NCBI GenBank assembly: GCA_019321725.1
Contig: CM033108.1
Span: 13,410,060 to 13,474,059, forward strand
Direction: 5' to 3'
Origin: Paulownia fortunei
Lineage: Eukaryota; Streptophyta; Magnoliopsida; Lamiales; Paulowniaceae
DNA: 64,000 nt
A program made the position numbers and the translations under genes. This document shows, in pieces, positions 1-13,800 of the stretch (its first letter is position 1; every line of letters starts with the position of its first letter). The notes under the pieces were generated by a model that was not told the DNA's origin, searched no databases, and saw only the letters and a list, made by a program, of their open reading frames with translations.

Positions 1-355
1 TTATAGGTTTGTTGCATGGATTTGCATGCTTATATCATTATTCTCCATTAGATTATGGTGGTGTGCAGAGCTCTTTTCCGATGCATTGCATAGTAGCATT
101 GGTCAGGGGTTCAAGAAAGAAATGATTTTGATAGAAATGTTTTGATGTATGGAATTGCATTGTGGACATAGCATTTTGAGATGCATGACTTGATATTATT
201 GATTATTCTTTAATATGCATAATTTTTACTTGTTGAGCGTTAGCTCATATAGTTTATGCATTATAGGTGAACGCGATGATACTTAAAGCATCTTTTGCTA
301 GCTGGGTGGCTGTTGGAGCTCCTACAAGTGTCTGAAGGAGTGTGTACATGGATGG

Positions 356-2424
356 TGTAACACCTCTATTACTACACAACTATATATATAATATAATTTG
401 ACATGATAGAACTTGTGTGCATGAATGAAAAAAAAAATCCTGTAACAGCTTAATAAATAATAAACCATTTTTCCCACTTACAAACTAATATATATATACT
501 TGCAAATGACCCATAACAAACACAATATTTACACACCCATATACAGAAAAGTTTTAGAAGTAACACAGTACAAATCTCAAAACCTAATACAATAGACTCT
601 AAAATCAAATAAGTTAACAACTATCCCAACAGGTTGTCATCCATATACACTGATCCTCAGAGCTTGTAGGAGCTCCAGTCGCTTGCTCATCAAGTCTATG
701 GCTTCAAGTATCATCAAACTCACCTACAATGCATGAACTACCTGAGTTAATGCTCAGTAAATGAAAATCATGCATGCTGAAGGGATAATCCAACATAAAT
801 GCAATGCATTTCTATGAGATCATGACAAGAATGCAAACTTATGCATAAAAATAGTTCATTCAAAATTATTTTCCATTACTGGGCCCTTGGCCCACCTACT
901 ATGAACTCGATAGAGCTCTCAACAATATCAATAATCACATGGCCATAAACAGATTGACTCAGTTTGGGGCCATCTCCTGGGATCACTAGAGGTCCACCCC
1001 CTGTCTTCCCCTATGACCCTCCAGAGGTCTTCCCACCAGCGGCGTCAATAAGGGCACAGTCAAGTGGTCTACCTTCTCGTGACCACCAGAGGCACACCCC
1101 CTATCAACCCCTATGATCCTCCGAGAAGTATTACTCGCGGCGCCCCCAAATATCATATAAATAAACCACACATAGGCCTCGGTACACTAATAGTGGCCAA
1201 CTAAAATGTTTTCATTCTGAAAATAATGTCATGCGTGCCAAAAACTTCAATTGTGAGTATGTGTTATGCATGGACATGTAAATGCTGATGAATGGCATGT
1301 CCAATGACACAATGGATCCTATGTCACATCATCCAAGCAACATATGCACTATAAGGTATGTATAATACTCATAACACACACATCAAGATACAAGGATCAC
1401 ATTTAATATAGATAATGTACAAAATACTATGTCCATACATTGTAGTTGCAAATGGATTTTCACTTAACTTTCACCTTTGATATCCTACTGAAGATTAACA
1501 AGATTCTCCTCCCTAACCTTATATATAAGGCAGCCTGTAAAAGTATAACGTATTCATTTTCATTCTTAATCAATAGGTTTCTATATCAAATCTCATAAGG
1601 GATTTTAAATCTTAAATTTAATTAAGTAACAATCAAATCTTAAAATTTTATACTTCACCCCAATCAGAACCTTTTAAATACCTTAATTTATCATCTTAAA
1701 TTTATTCTAATATTATTTAATTGATATGTTATAATCCTGTAACCAATCCCTCAATTTAATTTACTCCGCCATCCAATTAATAGAAGATAATAAAATTGAA
1801 TCTTTGTAACTAATTTCGAATTAAAGGTGTATATTAATAGGTAGATAACTAATTAACTTAGATCAAAAAAAAAATCTTTCAAATTAGAAATAAACGTCAT
1901 AAATATATATTTTTATCCGTATGAAAATAAGAAGGGACTTACCCAAAATTTCTCAAATTTCTATGGTTGAAATTTATTCTTTCTTTCTCCCTTCTTCTTT
2001 TTTTTCTTTTTTTTTTCTTCTCTTTTTCTTTCCTTTGCTGGCGTGAACGTGTGTGTGTGGTGTTTTAATATCTTAACTATTACTTAGGTATTAAGAAAAC
2101 CTAATATAATATTATAACATAGGTATACTTATCCTTAATATAATATAATATATTATAACCTAGTATAATATATTATAACATATGTATAATATCTTGTTTT
2201 AATATCTTAACTATTACTTAGCTATTAAGAAAACCTAATATAATATTATAACATATGTATATTTATCCTTAATATAATATAATATATTATAACATATGTG
2301 TAATATATTATAACTATTACTATACACTATACACATGTATACATATATGTATATAGAAACTAACATTCTAATAAAATATATATATATATATAATATGCTT
2401 ATCTAAAACATAAGCTATACACAC

Positions 2425-2465
<41 letters not shown>

Positions 2466-2580
2466 GGTATTATTTTATTATACTACACACATATACTTAT
2501 ATCTATATATATTTCATACATCTATACATATATATAATATATTTCATACATCTATATATATATATTATATTTATATATAT

Positions 2581-2611
<31 letters not shown>

Positions 2612-3042
2612 TATATTTATTTATAAACCCCCAAATTTATTTTCTAGTAAGAATTTATACCCTCTTAATTAATATGATAATGTCCTTATTTTTTATTATT
2701 ATTATTATTACCATTACTATCACTATTTTCTCCCTATTTAATTTATTTGCATAGTTTATCCTACACTGATAAACACAACGATGCCACCTTTCACTTACGT
2801 GTATCGTAATGGTATCTGATAGTTGACACCTAAATTCTCGTATCTTAGTACCAACTCAACCAATTAGGTTAAAGAATTTGGAAACCAATATCGATGATAA
2901 TTTTAAAATTTTAATTATTAAAAATATCATATAAAATATAGTACATTATGAAATATCAATTAAAAATGCAAATGACACATACATAGCATGAAATGCATAA
3001 ACTATATTGGCTAGGTGAGTAGCGCGAGGCTCGAGTATTATA
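356..3042 (-). mobile_element. L2: 2.7-kb solo LTR of family L inserted into L1
   Basis: The segment begins TGTAACACC and ends TCGAGTATTATA, the two family termini (other copies end GGGTATCACA). It is flanked by the 5-bp target duplication GATGG at 351-355 and 3043-3047. Removing it restores the uninterrupted order seen in L4. Bases 356-1525 match 41409-42558 of L3. No open frame or internal domain is seen, so it is best read as a 2687-bp solo LTR. It contains AT-rich tandem and simple repeats between 2063 and 2630. Confidence 0.85.
2063..2630. repeat. AT-rich tandem duplication and (TA)n microsatellites inside L2
   Basis: A unit starting TTTTAATATCTTAACTATTA at 2063 recurs at 2197, a period of 134 bp, with few differences. 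A perfect (TA)n run follows at about 2428-2462, and interrupted TA runs lie at about 2520-2615. Confidence 0.85.
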
Positions 3043-3372
3043 GATGGCGACCTATTGGGCTATTTTGTTAGCTTGTTATATTCTAAGTTTGTTGTATTAT
3101 ATTTTAAGACCGGTACTATATTTCGCTTTTAAAATTTTACTGTAAATAAATATATAAATATTGTGGTCGTTGTGGGTGTAATACTTTTATATAAATATTG
3201 ATCATGCTACATACAGGACATGTGTGAGTAAGTATTTTAAATAGGGTTGTGCGTGTAAAAAGTGATTTATCTTTTCTTAAAGTGTTACACACAAAAAAAT
3301 ATCGCATGTACACACAAGTTCTATCATGTCAAATTATACTTTATATATAGTTGTTGAGTAGTGAGAGTTACA

Positions 3373-5183
3373 ATAATGCAGCGGCAATTAAAAATTTGTA
3401 AAACAACATGCTTAACATTTATTTAAGTAGTCTCGCATTCGATGTAGTTTTTGGTTACACCCAAATACTTTCATTTAATAAAAAAATAGAGTTTGCGATT
3501 ATACCTTCAAGTACACTCCAAATGTCAAAGAGGATTTGAATGATTCAAATCATGGTCTTTAGTCATTACTTTAATTTGCCACAAGAATCTAAGCGTCTTC
3601 CATCTGATGTATCCACAATGAGCAGGATCACACATTTGAAACTTCTACTAGAAAAATCAACTCTTTTGTTTCTAACTAAAATATTTGGAGTACAGATTAG
3701 TTTAATATCAACTTAGAAGAATTAATCAGTTCATGTGTATATAGCCTAGAACCAAATCGATAGAACTAAACTAGGGAAGATATGTAAGAAGATGAAAAAT
3801 AATTTTTCTGGTCTAGGAAGGGGACATTTTTGCAGCTTCTTAAAGCTCTGAAAATGGTCCCGTATACACCTTCAAGTCTTTGACCAAATCCTATTAGGTC
3901 TCCAAGATATTCCATATTTATCTCTTGTTTAATTCTATCCAAGGTATATCTTGAATCAGTTTTCTATTAAGACTCAAAGTCTTAATTACTTTTCATCCAA
4001 GATATGAGTCTTTAATTCATAATTAAAGACCACAGATTGGCCTCTTCCTACAAGCCCATTAACTATTAGGCTTTCTAATTAATTAAGCCCAATCATTAAT
4101 TCTAATGGACTACTTAATTAATAGGCCCAAATATAAATAATATAATTATTTATATTAACTAAGTTAATTTAATCATTATATTAATCTAAAGTTCATTAAT
4201 TGATCCAATCAATTAATTAATTACTCTCAAAAGAGCCCCTAATCTTAGTTAGCTCCGACTAAATAATTATATTATTTAATTGGATGAACTAATTTAATTA
4301 TTAAATTAATTCTAGCTCCAAGTTTATTAATCTCCATTAATTAAATTGATCTGATTCTTTGGATATTATTCTAGATTTAAGTAATCCATCTCGTTTTGTG
4401 TGCGGCACATTAGGTTCATGATTAAACTAGTAGTAAGCTTGCAACTATTGCAACTTGGCAAAAATATATTATGATTAATTAATCCAATTAATTAATTTGA
4501 CTTAGAATTAACTCCTTAATTCCAAGAACCTTACAAGTCAAGGGAAGCACCTAGTAGTACATCTTGACTACCTAGTCTTAGGTGAAATAGCAAGCGAACC
4601 TATTTTTGTTATGAGTACCATGCAAGTTCGGTCCTTCCATTAACTAATCTCCCAACTAAGTCTAGGCCATCAATTATTAGTTGAAATCCTATGGTGTCGT
4701 GCATAAGGCTACTATAGTGTCTCAAGTCAAAAGACTAAGTCATGCACTATCGTAACTGGAAAATTGCTCATTCGACGAACAATATTTCTAGTGAGAATTT
4801 TCCACGGGCCTATTTGGTGTACTCATTCCCTAACAAGCACCACACATGTGTATTATCATTGCCATGCCAATGCTTATGGAGTGAGACATCCTCATTTCAA
4901 GCATGCACCATGTGCGTGAGTCTTTAAGAGCTTATCGATGTCCCGTCTCATTGAACCACGACTCAAAACTAATTTAAGACCAAAGTCATTGAGGCATGTT
5001 GTATGATTGTCATCATATGTGCAACCATGTATGTACTAAGTATGGTCTAGTGACTTTATCTAATTGACTAAATATAATTGAGAATAACTAAAATACAAAT
5101 TTTAATAATATATTTTGAATAAGATTATTTTTATAGAAGTATGATAGCGGTCACTAATTGGCACATTGGACACTACTCTAACA
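3373..5183 (-). mobile_element. C2-type copia LTR, minus orientation
   Basis: The right end, GGACACTACTCTAACA ending at 5183, is the reverse complement of the LTR start TGTTAGAGTAGTGCCC that follows copia pol sequence at 39244. The middle shares blocks with 39700-40420: the strip around the TTAATTAATTAA tract, GCAACTATTGCAA, and the AAGTCCAAGCCC region in reverse complement. The left boundary abuts L1 at 3373 and is approximate. No coding sequence is recognised. Confidence 0.6.
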
Positions 5184-6058
5184 AATATATCAAAGTGCAT
5201 GATATCATGCACAAGGCCACCATGGTACCTCATATCAAATGACTAGTTAATGCACTATCGCAACTTGAAAATTCTCTTTCGACAAATAATATTTCTAATT
5301 GAGAATTTTTATGGGATGTTCGGTGTACTTGTTCTCTAACAATCACTCTTTTAGCAAGACTAGCGCTATAGGGTTGTGAACGTGAACCATTTTTAGTCAT
5401 AAGGCAGGCTACAAACTAAGGCATTTCATCAGCAAAGGAACTAGATGATCAAAATAGGTAGGTCTGGTAGCTACTAGCTACAATCAGTCATCTTCAACCC
5501 AAAGCGATAGCTTCTAACTAGTTCAGTAGATAAGATGGTTGCACGAACTGATCCAGTTGAAATATCAACTACATTTCTACCTCATCCCTCTAACAACCAA
5601 CCTTGGTGCAACATCTAGGTAATTCTCATTGGGAACCATTATAATGAAGTTGGTAGAAAATTAAGCATCTATCCTCTCAATGTGTAAAACTCTTTTCTTC
5701 TTTCTCCACTGTCATCCCGTTTTCAAATGGTTTTTATATTATGTACGATTGGAGAATCATTCTTCGGTCCATTCTCATAGGAGGAAATGGTGCATGCTAA
5801 AGCAAAGCTAGAGCAACTTCATGATAGAGGTGTCATTTAAATAATTCAGTACTTAAGATATGGTGTTCCCCCATCAAATGAATTGAAAAATAAATCAGGT
5901 TGGCTTTTCAATCCTTTGATACCGACCACTAGAAAAACCCATGCCCAATTGCACTAATGTCCTTACACTAATATCTATGGAATGAGACATCTTTCTTTCA
6001 AGCATACATTTTGTGTGTGAGTTATCTGGCTTATCAATGTACCATCTCAATAAACCCC
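5184..6058 (-). mobile_element. Second C2-type LTR fragment, minus orientation, broken by A1
   Basis: Bases 5200-5340 and 5916-6058 align with 4690-4960 of the neighbouring C2 LTR: the block around CATGCACAAGGCCACCATGG and the block around GAGACATCTTTCTTTCAAGC. The sequence resumes at 16161 after element A1. Between the two aligned blocks lies an extra segment at about 5341-5915. Confidence 0.55.
5341..5915. other. Unassigned ~570-bp insertion in a C2 LTR
   Basis: This stretch has no counterpart in the other C2 LTR copies, which pass directly from the CCCTAACAA block to the block before GAGACAT. I see no LTR termini, no open frame of note and no clear terminal inverted repeat. Confidence 0.4.
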
Positions 6059-7515
6059 TGATAAGCTCATAATTTAACAAGTTTCTAACACTCTAAATAG
6101 CACAAATTAGGATGTTTTATCATATAATTGATGAATTTGTGCATTTATCTTTAGTTAAATTTTGTGTTGGTACATAGATTGAGGTGATTGATGAAAAAGG
6201 AGAAGAAAATGCTAAAAATTTAAAAATATTTAAATATTGGGAAGAATCTGTAGTACCTAGGCATTATCCTGCAAACCCTAGGCACTGCAGGAAGGAAATT
6301 TAGCAGAATATGCAGCGCCTTGGTGCTACCCTGCTAACAAAAAAGATGTTGATCTTGTTTTTGTGTGACAAGTGGTGATCAATCACAAATTTTAGCATCT
6401 TTTATGAGATACATACAATAGATATACTTATATATCACTACCTATGTGATGCTTTTGATAGATACACTATACACACACAATTCACACATATTCAATTCAC
6501 ATATCATACAACACACAATTCATCACCCATACACACATTACACACCACAATCTACACACACTTTTCTCTCCATTAAAACACCCATTCTCCCATACAACTC
6601 CTACACTTAATCCATTAACCTATTACCCATTCACCAAGGAGGATTAACGATTAAAGTCACTACAAGGAGGAGCTTTAATTAGGCTTGAAGATCATTGAAG
6701 ATCATTGAAGAAGAATTGAAGATCCTTCCAAAGGTTGTAAATTTCTTTTTTGTTTCCTTCTTGCATTTTATTTAGTTTGAGGATATGTGTACAACATAAT
6801 GTTGAGAAACAAGTACTTTACATTTGAATCCAATATGAGCTAATTTCCTTGTCATCAAGATTTGGAAAGTCATTCTTATGGAATTATGAATTGATGTTTA
6901 TTTTGCGATTGAAATATTTTTTTTGTTATGATGAGCATATATTGTTGCAATTAAGATCAAGAGGTAAGGTTGTAGCAATAGATCGGGTAGTATGTTCCAT
7001 GGACCAACCACTAAAGAGATATAGGCATAGGTATGTGCGGTAGTCATAGGTGTGAAAAATCAAAAGCTAGTGGGATTCACAAAGCTCAAGGTACTCCTAG
7101 TAGGATGGCCCGTAGTTAGAGATGGCACCAGTGGCATACTAGGGGTAGATTTGGTCCGACTCGAGAGAGAGCACCAATTACATTAGAAAGATTCACTGTC
7201 ATACAACCCACATAATTCCTAATCACAATTGAGCTAGGTGCATAACCACATAGGATGGCTAACCAATGCCTTGACTCTCTTTAGTATTGAATTCAATCCA
7301 TCAATATCCTTTGGTTTTTAGTTGCTTTTGTTAAGTTTGATAGTTGTGGCATCTTAATTCAATCACCACTATAATTGTTAGGTCAAATATAGCATAGGTA
7401 ATCTATAATTGGTATTTATACATGCACTCCCTGGGGATACAATACTTTACTCACTCTTTATTACTTGTGGACATCGTGCACTGGTGGCTTGTTAGCAACT
7501 ATTGTGCGGTCACCA
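6059..7515 (+). repeat. A1 left LTR
   Basis: Begins TGATAAGCTCATAATTT and ends GGTCACCA. It aligns end to end with 10809-11458 plus 15336-16160. It contains a GC-richer palindromic patch near 6240-6330 (CCTAGGCA blocks) otherwise unusual in this AT-rich window. Confidence 0.8.
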
Positions 7516-7521
7516 AGTTTT

Positions 7522-7538
7522 TGGTGTCGTTACTAAAG
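7522..7538 (+). other. A1 primer-binding site (tRNA-Asp type, degenerate)
   Basis: TGGTGTCGTTACTAAAG lies 6 bp after the LTR end. Athila/Tat elements usually carry TGGCGCCGTTGCC at this place; the mismatches here are mainly C-to-T and G-to-A changes. Confidence 0.65.
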
Positions 7539-8157
7539 AGTGTGTTTTGTGAAATATTGAGGTTGATTTGTCTAGCTATAGTTTGACCATTTTGATTGCT
7601 TTATTTTGATTTCCTTTCTTTTATTTTTGTTATTTAGTTTTACTTTGCTTGTTTTGTTTGTTTTTGTAGGAGACACTTCGTTGGATGCAATGACAGTGTA
7701 TAAATATTATTGACCAACAGAATGTGTAATGTCTATTAGAACTTTTTGAAGTAGAAGACCTTGCTGCATTGACTGCCCAATCGATGCCTTATCTAAGAAG
7801 ATTGATAAATTTTTACCTCATGCTACTCATACACCCTTTGCAATGCAAGAGCATATAGTGGTTTCCATGTAAGAACAAAATATCAAATAAGAAATCCATG
7901 GGCAGCACCACATATCGATCATGCTCAATATATGTGGGACTATAATGAGCACTATGAGACTCTTTTCTCCACTATTACAATCAAGAATGATAAGCACACC
8001 TGAATTTCTCTAGGGGAAATGATCGTAATATAACATGGTGTGAACCCAGATATCCACCTCAAGAGAGTCAAATCTGGAAAATTTACTAACTCAATTTATT
8101 GCAAACACTGAATCCAGTTATCCACCTCAAGAAAAGGAGTCAAGTCTAAAAGAATTA

Positions 8158-8562
8158 TTGACTCCTATGATGAATACTAAGGCTAGACTCCAAAATACAT
8201 TAATATCACTTCAGAAATTAGAAGGCCGACTAAGTGAGCTGACCAGTGCACTTGTTGATGAGCAACTTGAAAACTTACCTTGCACATTTAAGGTAAATAA
8301 AGTGGGGGAAGATCATGGTAATGTGAATATTTTGACAAGTGATGAACAGTTAAAATGCCCCTTGGGAGTTGATAAATCAGGCAAGAGTGGACAAGGGGAA
8401 ACAACACAAATGCCTATTGCGAAAGATGAAGAAGGCCAAGTTGTGATTCAATCAAGCCCTTCCCAAGAGCCATCACTGAAAGTTCCTTCTCCTCAATTCT
8501 TAGAGAAGAGCAAGGTTATGTCAAACTCTATGGTGGATAAGGTGGAGATCCTCTCACAATAG
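8158..8562 (+). pseudogene. Gag-like remnant of A1
   Basis: An open frame of 134 codons with a leucine-rich heptad-like stretch (LISLQKLEGRLSELTSAL, residues about 16-33), followed by an LPCTF patch and an acidic, polar tail. This resembles the region downstream of the capsid domain in Athila/Tat gag, where a short coiled coil of the form LExQ(I/L)xQLA precedes a 'gxLPSxxxxNPK' stretch. Capsid and zinc-knuckle motifs are not seen, and the flanking sequence is riddled with stops. Assignment rests on this short resemblance only. Confidence 0.4.
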
Positions 8563-10789
8563 CAACAATTGGAGGAGCGTAAGACTGTTGAAAAGTGTAA
8601 TGCTATTTTATAAGAGAAGCCACCTCAAGTGCTTACCAATTCAGGGAGTTTCACTAACCCTTACTCAATTGAAACCTCTACCTTTGAATAGCATTGCATA
8701 ATCTAGATGGAAGCATTAATTCAACATTATTGTTTGATTTCAAGAGGCATGCACCTAATGAAGCAAGGCCTACTAGGGTGATGTACTTGAGAATTATGAG
8801 CAATTCATGTGCACTACTGGTTTCCTCATCCTTAATATGGAAAAAGATAGGTATACCTTTACCATGCTTGGACAACTATTCTCGGTAATAGGTTGTTGAT
8901 GTCCAAAAGGACCTTGATGCGATTTTGAATCATCCTCGCCTTACCTATGCTGAAAGATCACCTATACTCTTAGAGCACACAAAGGCATGGCATGATAAAC
9001 ACTTATTCTTAGATCCGAGATGAGCAAAAAAGATAGTAAGCTGATGACTATAAAGCAAGTGCTTCTTGGAAGATAACCCAAGCTCTTTTTCCTTTGCTTT
9101 TGAATAATTTCTTAATTAGGATTTGGAACATGTTTTCATTCTAGAATTAGACATGTTTAGTTATTTGTTGAGTAGTTATTGCTTTGCTTTTGTCTTTACT
9201 TTATTTTTACCCCACTCTTCCTTGTTTCCTTCTTCTTGGTTATAGATTTTAAAGTCCTTGATGGTGTGTGGATTCTCATTAGACTCCAAAGGACAAATGC
9301 TCATGGATGCACATCCACAAAACATAGGATTTCTTCTTTTCCCCCCTTCTGCTTTTTCTTGCTTTAAATATTGAGGATAATGTTTGATTAACGTTTGGGG
9401 ATGGGAATTATATTTTTTTGAAAATTGAGAATTTTTTTCAATTTTTGTTGAAGAATTATGTGTAAATTACATGTTATGTGATGAAAGTCCTAGAGTAAAA
9501 AAGTATTTTGTTGACAAACTTGAGTAGGTTCATGTTTGAGAGTGAATGATTTATCTTCATGACTGATAGCCTATGATGAAACTTAATTAATGTTGTATAA
9601 AGTCTAGAGAAATGGAAAATTACTAGTCTTGTAACATGGTGACTCTTATGTGTAGTTGATCTTTGTCAAGATTGATGAATTTTCAATGAGCATGATGTGT
9701 CAAAATCTTGTCAATTGCGTGTTACTTGATGTTGGATTTTGCTTCTAGTGAGTCTTTTGGTCATTATATGGTGTTGTAGAAGTTGCTTGATAACTCTTTG
9801 AGGTGAAATCCTAGATAGCTAGCAAACATAGAAATGATTTAGGCCATCTTTGACTCATTTGTGCCTTTCAAGCCTACCAAAATAACATTTGGATTCACTA
9901 TTCACCCTTTAAGCATCTTTTAAAGAATGGTATATGAAATGCATATGAATGACTGTCATTTGACTTCATTCTTGTAGCTCAAAAAACCATTAATTGTCCT
10001 TAAGAGAGCTTTATATTACATATTGCACACAAATTGGTGTAATGGTCATACGAAAATATTTTGGGCATTGAAGGGAATGCATTCGAGTACATAAGTAAGA
10101 GTAATGTGAATAGAATTTGTCACAGCCCGTGAATATAAAACAAGTTTGGGGGTTGTGAAAGCAAAAGAATAAGAAATCAAGCCTAGGGATTCAGGAAAAA
10201 AAAGAAAAAAGAAAAAAGAAAAAAATGCAAAAAAGAAAATAATTAAAAAAGAAGTGTTGAAAAAGAAAAGAAAAGCATGAATCCCAAAGGAAAAAGTAAG
10301 AGAATTAGGGAAGAGTCAAAGAAATTAGGAGAGCGTGATACATGTACAAAACTTTATGCTTTTTTATTTCGTTAATTCTTATCCTTTCTTTGTAAGTCAA
10401 TATATAGCCCTTATGTTACAAGCTTATTGAGTCCTTTTCATCTAAGTTGGCTAGTGTCTACATTAGTGGAGAAGGTATATGAAAAACAAGCTTATGGAAC
10501 ACCTAGAACCTCTTTACTTTGATCAGGAGAGTCATTGGTTGCATAATTCATACTGAGAATATATGCATGAAGCTTGAACTTGACACTACACACACACACA
10601 CGTGTTTGGGATTCATAACTTGATTAATGAAGCACAAGTTTTGTAGTGTTAGTTGATTAGCTTTATAACAAATTTTTAGACTTGTGTGTAATAAAAATTG
10701 TTGAGGTACTATGTTTGTTGATCTTGTTCATGACCGAATTATGAGCTTATGTTTAGTATGATTTATAACTTTACTCGAGGACAAGCAAA
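8563..10789 (+). other. A1 non-coding interior
   Basis: No domain motif is recognised on either strand. Bases 8980-9000 could encode a short AWHDKH stretch like that near the end of Ty3-type integrases, but nothing around it supports this. Bases 9100-10790 recur in reverse complement in A2 (about 12644-14115), showing that this long 3' leader is a family feature. Confidence 0.5.
10190..10290 (+). repeat. Purine-rich A/G tract in A1
   Basis: About 100 bases almost purely A and G (runs of A interrupted by single G). The nested inverted copy A2 has the matching pyrimidine tract at about 13120-13210. Confidence 0.7.
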
Positions 10790-10808
10790 TGATAAGATTG
10801 AGGGTAGT
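10790..10808 (+). other. A1 polypurine tract
   Basis: GATAAGATTGAGGGTAGT directly precedes the second LTR start TGATAAGC at 10809. This is the expected place for plus-strand priming. Confidence 0.6.
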
Positions 10809-13800
10809 TGATAAGCCCATAATTTAACATATTTCTGACACTCTCAATAGCACAAATTAGGATGTTTTTTCATATAATTGATGAATTTGTGTACTTATCT
10901 TTGGTTATATTTTTGTAGGTATATAGATTAAGGTGATTGATGAAAAAAAGAGAAGAAAATGCTGAAAATTTGAAAATATTACAATATTAGGAAGAATTTG
11001 CAATGCCTAGGCGCAGCAGGAAGGAAATTTGTGCAGAATGTGCAGCGCCCAGGCAACGCCCTACAAAGCCTAGGGGTTGCCCTACTCACAGAAAAGATAT
11101 TGATGCTATTTTTGTGCAACAAGTGGCGATCAATCACAAATTTTGGCATCTTTTGTGAGATATACATATTAGATACACCTATACATCACTTCTCATATGA
11201 TGCCTATGTGATACTCTTGATAAATACACAATACACACACAATTCACACATATATTCAATTCACACATCACACAACACATAATTCATCATCCACCCACAC
11301 TATACACCATAATCTAGACATAATTTTCTCTCGATTAAAATACCAATTCTCCCATACAACTCTATACACTTAATCCATCAACCTATTACCCATTCACCAA
11401 GGATGATTGAGGATTGAAGTAATTACAAGGAGGAGCTTCAATTGGGCTTGAAGATCATTGGTGACCCTAAAACATGTGGTAACAAACCGCAAAGGCAAGT
11501 TGTCAACAAGTAATACAGACTGAGTAGAGTATCATATCCTTAGGGAGTGTGCGTAGTTATCGAATATAGATTTCTTATGCTATATTTAACCTAACAATTA
11601 TAATGAAGATTGAATTAAGATGCAACAACTACCAAATTTAACAAAAGCAACTAAAACCCAAAGAGATTGACGGATTGAATTCAATACTAAGGAGAGTCCA
11701 TACATTGGTTAGTCATCCTATGTGGTTATGAACCTAGCTCAATTGTGATTAGGAATGATGTTGGTTGTGTGATGGGGGGTTTCTTATATAGTTTGTACTC
11801 TCTCTTGAGTCGGACCAAATCTACCCCTAGTAGGCCACCAGTACCATCTCTAGCTACAGAATATCCCACTAAGAGTGCCTTGAGCTTTGTGAATTCTACT
11901 AGCTTTTAGTTTTCACACCTATAACTACCGCACGTACCTATGTCTGTATCTTTATAGGGGTCGGTCTATGGCATATACTGCCTGATCTATTGCTACAACC
12001 ACATCTCTTGGTCTTAATTGCAACTATCAAAATTAATTTAAAATTGACCAAATCTCAAGAAACATTAAACATATAGTATATGATCATCACAATAAAAATA
12101 ACATTTCAATCATAATATAACCATCAAGTTATAACTCCATTAAGATGGCTTTCCAAGCCTTGATAAAAATGGTTTAGTTCATATTGAAATTAAGCAAGCA
12201 CCAAGTGTTTTCTAACATCATGATTCTTACAAATTTCTACAAACTAAGTAAAATGAAAGAAGAAATTAAAGTATAAGATTACAATCACTAAGTGATTCTT
12301 CACTTCTTTTTCAAAATCTTCAATGCCCAATGAAGCTCTCCCTCTTCTTATCTTCAAATCCCAAACTTCTTAGTAATGGGTGTGTGGGTTCTTGGTGTAG
12401 CATATGGAGTTGTATAAGAGAATGAGTATCTTAATGGAGAGAAAAATATGTGTAGCTTATGATGTGCAGTGTGTGTAAATTTCAAAGAATGTTTTAACCT
12501 GTTTTTCCATCTTTCAACTCCATTTTTTCAATTCTTGAACTTATGCAACAAATATCACAAGATAAGGCAAAATTCCATCAATTATGACATCCAAATTTGT
12601 GCTTTTGAGAGTGTCAAATATATGTCAAATTATGAGCTTATAAACTACCCTCAAACTTGTCTTTTGCTAGTCCTCGAGAAAAGTTATGAATCAAACTCAG
12701 CGTAAGCTCATAACTGATCATGAATAACTCAACTTGATCAACTAATATAGTGCCTCAACAATTTACATTGCACACAAGTCTAAAGATTTGTCATAAAGCT
12801 AATCAATTAACACTACAAAACTTGTGCTTATTCAATCTAGTCATGAATTCCAAACGTGTATGTGTGGTATCAAATTCAAGCTTCATGCATGCATTTTTAG
12901 TGAGAATTATGCAACCAATGACTCTCATGATCTAAGCAACTAGGTTCTAGGTGTTCGATAAGCTTTCTCTCCATTCACATTCTCCACTAATGTAGACACT
13001 AGCAAACTTAGATCAATAGGACTTCAATAAAGTTGTAATGTAAGGCCTAAGTATTGGCTTACAAAAAAAGGATAATGATAAACAACATAAGAGAGCATAT
13101 AGTGTTGCAAATAGAATATTGCTCCCTTTTTTTTTACACTTCCTCGATTCTCTTCCTCTTTCCTTGGGATCATGCTTTTTTTCTTTTTTTTTCTTTAACT
13201 TTTTTTTCATGAAGCCCAATACTTCATTTCTTGTTCTTTTATTTTCACAACCCCCAAGTTTTTTTCCTTTTATCAACAGGAGTTGTGATAACTTCTTGCA
13301 CAAATATCATGCATATGCACCTAAATGCATTCATTTTCATTCCCCAAATATTTTCATATGACCCTAACACCAAATTGTGCATAATATGTCATATTAAGCT
13401 CTCTTACGCACAGACAAACAATAGTTTTTTGGGCTATAAGGGTTAGGTATAGTGAGTTATAAGAAACAAAGTTGAATGTTGGTCATTTATATGCATTACA
13501 CATGTCATTCTTTGAAAAGGCTCAAAAGGGGTGACTAGTGAATAAAAATATGATCATGGTAAGTTTGAAATGTACAAACGAGACAAAAATGGCCTAAATC
13601 ATTTTCAATGTTTGATAGTTATCAAGAATTCCACCACAAAAAGTAGTCAAGCAAGTTCTAGAACACCACAAAATGACCAAAAAGACTCATTAGAAGTAAA
13701 ATCCAACACCAAGTAACATGCAATTTGCAAGATATCGACACAACATGCTCAATGAAAATTCGTTAATCATGATAAAAATTAACTACACACAAGAATCACC

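Larger units (their letters stand above)
1..3372 (+). mobile_element. L1: long LTR of family L, interrupted by L2
   Basis: Bases 1-355 and 3048-3372 align in order with 48453-48843 and 48844-49172 of another copy (L4), so they are one LTR split by a 2.7-kb insertion. The right end is the family terminus GTTACA at 3372; the left end lies outside the window. Orientation is set by related copies in which this terminus abuts a tRNA-Met-type primer site. No coding capacity is visible. Confidence 0.8.

Noticed and set aside
986..1171. Conserved-looking minus frame also present at 42017-42220 (RGCASGGHEKVDHLTVPL-like)
   Set aside because: Both lie in the same part of L-family LTRs; similarity follows from LTR descent, and the frame differs in length and start.
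13013..13361. Lys-rich and Phe/Leu-rich frames on opposite strands
   Set aside because: They reflect the purine/pyrimidine tract of element A2 and are not protein-like.
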